64,000 nucleotides of DNA, taken from the NCBI RefSeq assembly GCF_020740795.1, contig NC_067285.1:14810001-14874000 (forward strand), written 5' to 3'. The DNA comes from Apus apus (taxonomy: Eukaryota; Chordata; Aves; Apodiformes; Apodidae). Both the position numbers and the translations under genes were made by a program. The notes below the pieces were generated by a model. The model was not told the DNA's origin, did no database searches, and saw nothing but the letters and a program-made list of their open reading frames with translations. How positions within the stretch are numbered: position 1 is the stretch's first letter; every line of letters begins with the position of its first letter. Positions 56,781-64,000 of this stretch are shown piece by piece.

Positions 56781-57383
56781 GGTGGTTCTGGGGGTGGGAT
56801 GCCTGGGGACAGCCCAACACTGAGCCCTTGAGGGCCACAGTGGGGTGAGGGATACTGCTGCAGCCCCCCTGTGCCTCAGGAGCTTGGTGATGATGGAGGG
56901 ATGTCAGGCCCCCTGAGCACAGTGGTGACATCCCCTTTCCTGTGCTGTGGCAGATGCAGAAGCTGGTCCCTGCCATGCACAGCTCTCAGCTTCCCCCACC
57001 CCAAAGATCAGCTCCTGCCCCACATCACCTTGCCCCTTGCTGGGGGGGCACCCAGCCCTCGCACAGCTCCCCCCAGGCACCCACTGCCGCAAGCCCTCCT
57101 GCCAACAGCCACAGGAACCCCCATGAAATTACCCTGCCCCTATTGCTCCCTGCCTGCCCCATGCTTCAGACTATGGGTGGGCACTCCACAGAGCCACCCC
57201 TTATACCCCACTTGAAAACTGTGCCAGACCACCAGGGTCCGCCCCCCCCCCCATCCTGCACACAGCCCCTGTCCTCCATCACCTCACCTCTCCCCCTGCA
57301 ACCCCACTCAGAGCACTAGTGGGGTTGCTTCCCGCCCTCATGTGCTCAGACCCCCCCGTCCTGGAGCCATCCCCCGCACTCAC

Positions 57384-57515
57384 CCTGGCAGAGGCTTACG
57401 GTGCGGGACAGGCAGCAGCGTGGGGCGAGCGGCGGGGAGGGGACGCGGCGCTGGCTCCCGCCGGGCTCCAGCAGCTCTCCTGCCGCCGAGCACCGCCCGC
57501 GCCGCTTTTATGGTG
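57384..57515 (-). promoter_or_regulatory. LOXL4: LOXL4 promoter and 5' UTR exon
   Basis: A small CpG island carries a minus-strand CATAAAAG TATA-like box (plus 57505-57512). About 30 bases downstream a noncoding exon should start and end at the strong donor GCCAGG/GTGAGTGC (last base 57384). It would splice to the ATG exon acceptor CCCCAG/GC at 56802. Confidence 0.6.
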
Positions 57516-58757
57516 CGGCGGGATGGGCCGCCCCGGTGGGGGCCCACGCTGCCCAGCCCAGCCCCCCCGCACAGTGTCCAGCCCTGCACCCTACCCCCCT
57601 GGTCCTCTTCTGCCTTCCTGGGGCAAACCTGCCCCTACCTCAATCCCTGCCCCCGACTCCCCCCGAGCCTGGGAGGTCTGAGCACACTTGGGATAGCTCC
57701 TACCTGCTGTGAGGCAGAACAGTCCCCCAGCATGAACCCAATGCCCCCAGCCAGGAATGCGTCCCCCCACTCCCAGAATGACTGCCCCACGGGGCTGGCC
57801 CCCACCCAGGAAGAGCATGGGTTTTCTGGGGGTGACAAACTGAAGTGCTAGGGATACCCCAAAAGGACATCCCTCACCCCTTCCTACCCCATGCAGCAGC
57901 TCAAGCTGGCACACAGGCTTGGGGTGCCAGGGGCTGCTGCATTTGGGCCAGGACCTGGGGGGACAGAGACCAGAGGAGTCTGTGGAATGACACGGGGAGC
58001 CCAAAGAAGAGCTCTCCTGGGGGGGTATGCCACCTGTCACCTGGGCCATCCCTGAGCCAGGCTGGCTGCAGGGGTCCTCAGGTGAGGCCCCCCTTTGCGG
58101 GACGCTGAGATGTGGGATGCTCCCCCTCCCCGCGATCTGCCCCGGGAGCAACCTCCGTCTTGGAGTGCTGCCAGTCCCCGGGACACCCCGCTGCCTGCCC
58201 GCCCTGCCGTGCCACGCCATGGGATAAACAGGAAGCCCTGTACCCTCGTCCGTGGCCAGGGGCCGGCCAGGAATGTGCCGGTGGCTACCGGGATGTTTGT
58301 TTGGAGTCGAAGCAGCTGGTTCCTGCAGGGAGGAGCCAGGATCAACACAGCCGGGAATAGCCCGTGAGATCATCGCCACGTTCCACGGGAGCCTGCAGCA
58401 CCCCCGGACGTGCAAGGGTGCCCGGCCCAGAACCCTGTTGCAGACCACTCTCCTACCAGCACTATCTTCCAGCCATGTTCAGGTCATATGCTGGAGCATC
58501 TCTCAAGGTGGGGGTCCCTGGACAGCCCCAATGTGGGGGCCATGGAAAGTCCTGGGCAAGGGCAGGGCTGGGGCCAGCAGCGGAGCCCATGACTCATTTG
58601 TGTCTCGACATTTTGAAGCTCAATTACTCCAGTGTGAGGCCAGGAACTCCCCCCCCCCCACCCCTCACCCCTCTGGGATCCCCCAGGACAGGTACTGGCA
58701 GGGGTGCAGGGCAGGCAAGTTCTGGGTTCCAGCACTGCCTCTGCTTCTGAGGGCAGC

Positions 58758-58803
58758 AACAAGGGGACAGCAAGAAGGGGACAGCAAGAAGGGGATAGCA
58801 GGA
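58758..58803 (+). repeat. 15-bp tandem repeat
   Basis: About 2.8 copies of AAGGGGACAGCAAGA in direct succession, the last with one change (GATAGC). Confidence 0.75.
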
Positions 58804-58959
58804 GTCCAGTGGACTCTCCCATACCTGTGACCTGCCAGCCTCGGCACGCAGCAGTTGGGGGCTCTGTGTCCTGCTTCTCAGTGTGACTGTGGCAGACTGG
58901 AGACCCCCTCACTGTCATCCCCCCTCCACGGGGCTCACTGGGTGCCAGCACCTGCAGCC

Positions 58960-59180
58960 CCAGGCAGCAACTGCAACAGCTAAAAATACACTGCAGCAGC
59001 AGCAGGGCAGCCCCGTGCGTGGGAAGCTGCGGGCAGTGGGGTGGCGTGCGGGGCTATTCTCAGAGGGCTGCGGGACTATTCCTGGCCAGTCAATATTGAT
59101 TCAGCCAGCTCAGGTGCAACAGCTCAGCCTGACAGCACTGTATTTAGGGCCCACTGGGAGGCGAGGCAGGCAGCTGAATT
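58960..59180. promoter_or_regulatory. Candidate MEF2/E-box/ONECUT element
   Basis: Holds CTAAAAATAC and TGTATTTAGG (MEF2-like), CAGGTG and CAGCTG (E-boxes) and TCAATATTGATT (two ONECUT-type half sites). It lies upstream of the LOXL4 promoter and 3' of PYROXD2. Confidence 0.35.
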
Positions 59181-59841
59181 GGGAGCATTGTCTGGGGAGG
59201 AAGAGGGCAGGGAGAGGATGTGAGCTCTGTAATCGGCAGCAAGCGGCTCCCGGCAGCAGCCCGGGAGAAGGTCACACCCCGGGCCTGCCTCTGGCTGCGG
59301 GGTGGCCAGCGAAAGCTGCTGGGCTGCACGGAGCATCTGCCCTGGGGATGGAGGGACTGGAACAGAACAGTGCAGGCAGCTCCTGAGAGGAATGAGGGGA
59401 GGTGGAGGGAGGGACATGGGGGCAGCTGCCAGTCCTGGTCCCTGCAGGGTACCTGGCTGCTGCACACACAGCCAACGAGGGCTGGGCAGATAGAGGATAG
59501 TTTGGGGGCTCCAGGTAGCAAAGCATGTCTCAGGCAGCTCCATGGTTCCCTACTTGTTCTAGGCACCTCGGGGTGTCCAGGCCAGCCCAGGACTGGGTGG
59601 CTCAAGCCAAATAGCACTGCATGCACCTGAGCCTGCATAAATGAGCAGATGAGAGGGCAAGGGACTGATTTCCCCCATTCACTGCTTTGGGATATGCCTA
59701 CCCCTCTGGAATGTTCCCCGGGGCTACATCACCAGACACAGTTCAGATGGCACAGTGTAGCCCCCTCACTGGCCCATTGGGAGCTGCAGGAAGAGCTGAA
59801 AAAACTCAGCAGAAGTGCTCAAAGTAGAGCTGAAGATGGGG

Positions 59842-59847
59842 TTTATT
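59842..59847 (-). terminator. PYROXD2: PYROXD2 poly(A) signal
   Basis: TTTATT on the plus strand reads AATAAA on the minus strand, 251 bases after the PYROXD2 stop at 60098. Confidence 0.75.
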
Positions 59848-60097
59848 TTTAGTGGCAGAAGCAGAGGGTGAGTGAGGCTTGCCATGGCCACTCGGTGCCC
59901 AGGAGCTACTCAGGCAAGAAGCCACCACATGTTAAAGGAAACAGTAGCAGCTAGGAGCACAAGGGACCCTGCCAGCCTGCACCCACCTGGCTCTCAGGGG
60001 ATACTGCTGCTCTGGGGTGGCCAGGAAGCAAGCTGGGGACAGCAGAGCTCACTGCAGCCACAACACTGCGTAAGTGAAGCTGGTGTCACCACTGCCA

Positions 60098-63000
60098 TCA
60101 CAGATGTCTGAAATCCTTGAGGGCTACCTGGGCAGCATTGTGTCCCGCTGCTCCCATCACTCCTCCTCCTGTAAGAGAGGAGGAATGGGGAGCAGCGGGC
60201 AGCTCTGGCCCCAGGAGATGGGGCCCAGGGCTGCAACAGCAGTGCTGACCCAACTCTCTGCTTGTGCGAGGGCAGAGAGGGGAGTGGACATCCCCCCACC
60301 CTGCATGCTGCCCTTGCACCTCTTTTGTGCACCCTGCTCTCCTGTTGCAACCCTCCAGAGGGTCCTGGCTCCTACTCACCTGGATGGGCTCCACTTCCAC
60401 ACAGGTACAAGCCAGGAATCGGGGACCGGTAGCTCGAGTAGGATGGAGCTGGTTGGGTAAAGTACAGCTGGTCCAGAGACATCCCTCCATGGAAGATATT
60501 CTGCAAGCAGAGCTCTCTGTGAACTGGCTGTGCCTGGCCCAGGGCTGTGTGCACACCAGCACTGGCACCAGAGCGATGCTCGCATGATACCCACCCCACC
60601 GGGCAGCCCGAAGATCCTCTCCAGGTCTGGTGGCGTTAGGATGTCCCTGCCGATGACCGATGCCTTGAACCCTGGGGCATAGGCTTCGATGCAGTCAAAC
60701 ACTAGAGAGAGATTAAGGGACTGGTGGACACCTTGTGAGGATGTGGTGGCTGGCCCCTGAGTAGCTCCAGGGTGGTTCTGCCCATGGGCAGGGACCAGCA
60801 CTCCTGGTATTATCCATGTCCACACATGCATTACATACCTGTGTCCATGTATGCGTTACGTACCCGTGTCCGCATATGCGTTCTTGGCTGGCTCGTCCCA
60901 GTGCTGCCCACCCGCCAGCACGGAGGGGGTGTACTGGGTGAACAGGGACATGACATGGCAGCCCTGAGGGGCCAGCCCTGGATCCAGCACGGAGGGGATG
61001 CAGAGCTCAATCATGGGCCTGGGGGAGCAGGACACTAGCTGGGCAGGCAGAGGGGGACCCAGACACCCCAAACCTCTTCCCCCAGCACCACCCACCATGG
61101 TTGTCCTGCCCCTTTGCCAGTGCATCAAGGTGCACTGGTGCAGGCTCCTACCTGCTGGAGGGGTGCCCCTGGGTGGCCTCAATGAAGGCCTGGTGTAGGA
61201 GGTGGGTGCCCTCACAGTTGAGATGGATGGAGCACTGGTGATGGGGCAGGGCCTGGCCATTGTGAGCATTGGGGGCAGCCAGGAAGCTGGGCAGCCGATC
61301 CACTGCCACTGGGCATGGGAGGGGGAATAGAGGAAGCAGGGTGCAGCCTCTTGTTGAGCTTGATGCCAGCGTCCCTTCAGCAGGGATGGTGGTAGAGGTG
61401 GCCCTGCTGGTACCTACCGTTGATCTTGGTGACAGGGGAGCGCGTGTCAATCTGCTGTATCCGCTGGACAAAATCCTTTGGCAACTGCTCCTGGGGTGGG
61501 AGGGGCCAGGGCAGAGCCTGGTGGTGAGGGGGCAGGCCCAGCCAGGGGATGCCACCACGCCAAGCTGCTGCCAGACCCGTGTGCCCCGTACCTGGGGGGT
61601 GAGCTCCAGGAAGGTGATTTGGGGGGAAGCGTTGGACAGCACCAGTTTGCTCCTGACCTCAGTCCCATCCTGCAGTGCAACTCCCTGTGCCTGCCCATCC
61701 CTGCCCAGCAGCACATGGCACACCACCTGGGCAGAGGGGACAGCACCTCACCAAGAGCATCGCCACTGCCTGCAGGCTGGCCAGGCAGCTCCCCTCACCC
61801 AGACACCCTGTACCTTCTCAGGAAAGATGTGGACTCCATGGGCAACCGCTGCAGAGGCAATGGCTTGGGAAAGGGCCCCCATTCCACCAGCCACGTAGCC
61901 CCAGGCACCCCGCCGTCCTTCCAGCTCACCCATCACATGGTGCAACAGCACGTACCTGCAGTGGCAGGACCCCAGGTTAGGCACCGGCCGAGGAGACGCA
62001 TCTGTCCCCTGTACGGGCATGGTGAGGATGGTGCCACGGCCCCCATAGATGGGACCATGCCAGCTCATAGGATGCCAAATCAGTTACAGGGAACACCCAT
62101 AGGCTAGGACTTGACCTGACCTGGGGACAGATATGTCAAAACAGCAAATGGGCAGTGGGGACTGCTCAGAAGATCTATACGGCAGGAATGGGGGGCAGCC
62201 CCTTGACCAGTCCCAATCCACAAGCTACCCCAGGCAGGCAGTGGGAGGGGAAGGCAGTGGGGCAGGGCACAGGGTGCTAGGACAGCAGATCCAAGGAGCT
62301 GCCAGAACAGAGGATGGCATGGCGGTACAGTGTGACCATGAGCTTTGGGGGAAAGGGATCCTCACCCGCTGCCAGGGGTGTGCGGGCTGGCCATGGCTCC
62401 TATCACTGCGTCAGTAGCCAGAGTTGCCTTCAGGGGCTCTGACTCAAACCACTGATCCAGAATCTGGCCCAGGAGAAAAGGAGAACACCAGGCTTGGTGT
62501 GGGGGCTGCCACAGCATGCTGGCAGGCAGGCAGGCAGGGTGGCTGATAGCTCTGTGCTGCTGCTGCAGGCACTTACCTTGGAGATGGGGGCTGTAAGCAC
62601 CTCATAATAGTGAGGCAGTTGCCGTCCTAGTGCCAGCCCTGGGAGTGCAGAGGCAGTGTGACACCTGCACAGCTGTGCCAGGGCCAGCTGCCTACTCCTG
62701 GTTGGGTTTGGGGACAGGCAGTGGGAAAGCCTGCTGGCCTGCCAGCCCAGCTAGAGCTCCTGAGGACCCAGTGTCCTGGGAAGGAGCATTGCCTGCTCCA
62801 GGTGCAAGCAAACACCCATTGCCATCAGGGTCCCTTCACATCCCAAACGTACCTGCCCGCAGTAGGGGCCACAGGGCTTGCAGGTGCCTGAACCGCTGGA
62901 GCAGGGAACCCTTCCCCAGGGCAGCTGTATCCACTGGGGGGGCATCCAGCAGTGGGTCAAGGGCTGACACCAAGCCCCCCATGAATATCTCATACTTAGG

Positions 63001-63923
63001 GTAAGCCTGAAAGGGGACAGAGAGGGGGCAAGAAGGAATGTGCCATGGCGGGTGCAGTGGATACCCCAACTAGGAGGATCCCTGCTGCTCCACTGGGCAG
63101 GACAGCCCCTCAGAGGCTTTGCCGTGCCAGGCACATGGCCCAGCCATACCTTGGCATCCTTCTGGGAGAACTGAGCAATCTGCTGCTGGGTCTGGGCCAT
63201 GTTGTGCCCCAGCAGGAGGGAGCGGGGTGGGCTCCTGTCCTCCAGCAGTGGGGTGAAGGAGTAGGGGTCTCGCGGGAGCACCCTCAGACCATGCCGCTGC
63301 AGGACAAGGACAGCAGGATGCTGTGCCCCGCAGGACTGCACCCTGCAGTGGGCTCACTCTGCCAGTGTTCCGGGAGGTTCCGGCAGCCTGGAGAAGGATG
63401 GGTGCCAGTACCTGCAGCTCCAGTTCGGTGTAGATCTGCGGTCGCAGCAGGCTAAGCAGGTATGATGCCCGGGAGAACTTGAAGCCTGGAAGATGTGGGG
63501 TGGTTGGAGGTGCCCATGCCCAGTGCTGGCTGGGGGCAGGAGGACACAAGGTGCACAGGGGTACCTGGGACAATCTCCTCTGTGACGGCCGCACCACCCA
63601 GCACATGGCGTTTTTCCAGCACAGCTGTGCGCACCCCTGCCCGCTGCAGGTAGGCAGCCTGGGAGGAGTGCAGTGTCATGCTGCCCATCCCTTCAGGTGG
63701 GATGTGTTCCCATCACCCCAAGAACCTTCTTGCACACAGTATCCCCTTCACCAGGGTGGGCTCCACTTCCCACAGCCCCAAGGGAACCCCCAGCCCCGTG
63801 GGCCCTGCCACCAACACCCTCCCTTGCCCATGGCACAGACCCTCCCTGGTCCCCCACTGTCCCCCAGTGATGGTGGTGACACCACCCCACTCTTGGTACT
63901 CACTGCCACCAGCCCGTTGTGCC
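60098..63923 (-). CDS. PYROXD2: Pyridine nucleotide-disulphide oxidoreductase domain protein 2 (5' partial)
   Basis: PYROXD2 is a mitochondrial flavoprotein-like oxidoreductase of unsettled substrate, related to phytoene desaturase-type enzymes. Fifteen exons are present: 63904-63923, 63565-63658, 63412-63485, 63150-63296, 62853-63006, 62577-62638, 62366-62463, 61814-61955, 61592-61726, 61418-61490, 61152-61308, 60864-61018, 60595-60701, 60380-60500, 60098-60168; 535 codons plus stop, all in phase. About 45 N-terminal residues, including the mitochondrial leader and start of the Rossmann fold, lie beyond the window. Visible landmarks are GHNGLVA and LGGAAVTEE (dinucleotide binding), [31 protein letters not shown], the [12 protein letters not shown] segment, [22 protein letters not shown] and the C-terminal flavin-contact segment [19 protein letters not shown]. 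Every block matches human PYROXD2 as I recall it. Same strand as LOXL4. Confidence 0.96.
60808..60882 (-). repeat. 25-bp tandem triplication over a PYROXD2 splice donor
   Basis: Three successive 25-base units (60858-60882, 60833-60857, 60808-60832) start AACGCAT, AACGCAT and AATGCAT. Unit 1 is the end of exon 60864-61018 with its donor GTACGT. Unit 2 repeats both with a donor GTATGT. Unit 3 has lost the donor. Confidence 0.8.
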
Positions 63924-64000
63924 CTGCAAGGAGAGAGGGAGGTGAACTGAGTCCAGTGGTGTGGTGGTCCCACTGCACAGGGCATCCTGTCCTGCCTGGA
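63924..64000 (-). other. PYROXD2: PYROXD2 intron, window edge
   Basis: This is intron sequence 5' of the 20-base exon, with a polypyrimidine acceptor (CTCTCTCCTTGCAG). The first PYROXD2 exon or exons lie beyond the right edge. Confidence 0.8.

Larger units (their letters stand above)
57516..59841. other. LOXL4-PYROXD2 intergenic region
   Basis: No gene is supported. It contains C-rich runs (for example near 58648), a 15-base tandem repeat at 58758-58803, and an AT-richer motif block at 58960-59180. Confidence 0.6.

Overview
The window looks like a piece of a bird chromosome. It is GC-rich, repeat-poor and compact, the only recognisable mobile DNA is a few decayed CR1-type LINE fragments, and the genes have short introns. 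Six protein-coding genes were reconstructed exon by exon. Their order and strands are SFRP5(-), GOLGA7B(+), CRTAC1(-), R3HCC1L(+), LOXL4(-), PYROXD2(-), which is the order I recall for human 10q24.2 (chicken chromosome 6). Every exon junction below was checked for splice dinucleotides and codon phase by eye; no alignment or transcript data were available.

Layout. 1-2.5 kb: SFRP5 downstream flank. 2.5-4.6 kb: SFRP5, three coding exons, secreted Wnt antagonist. 4.6-11.27 kb: regulatory space between the divergent SFRP5 and GOLGA7B. 11.27-14.68 kb: GOLGA7B, five coding exons. 13.1-28.8 kb: CRTAC1, fourteen shared coding exons and three different possible 3' ends, one of which lies antisense inside the last coding exon of GOLGA7B. 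28.8-43.3 kb: the divergent CRTAC1/R3HCC1L interval with two CpG islands, several AT-rich blocks that look like conserved enhancers, and an old CR1 fragment. 43.3-49.9 kb: R3HCC1L coding exons. 51.5-57.5 kb: LOXL4, fourteen coding exons. 59.8-64 kb: PYROXD2, fifteen exons, cut off by the right edge of the window before its N-terminus.

The genes are unrelated neighbours rather than a pathway: a Wnt antagonist, a palmitoyltransferase partner, an extracellular calcium-binding beta-propeller protein, an RNA-binding-type protein, a collagen/elastin cross-linking oxidase and a mitochondrial flavoprotein-like oxidoreductase. Their 3' ends are packed tail to tail (GOLGA7B/CRTAC1 and R3HCC1L/LOXL4).

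Most interesting observations: (1) a codon-register-aligned, opposite-strand double-coding exon shared by GOLGA7B and CRTAC1, whose antisense reading matches the C-terminus I remember for the human CRTAC1 long isoform; (2) two extra calcium-binding EGF exons with their own poly(A) signal at the end of CRTAC1; (3) a homopolymer that separates the two halves of the CRTAC1 short-isoform tail into different frames; (4) a 25-bp tandem triplication of a PYROXD2 exon end with its splice donor; (5) a Tyr-to-Phe change in the LOXL4 copper-binding motif. No prokaryotic-type system, CRISPR array, RNA gene or virus-derived element was recognised.
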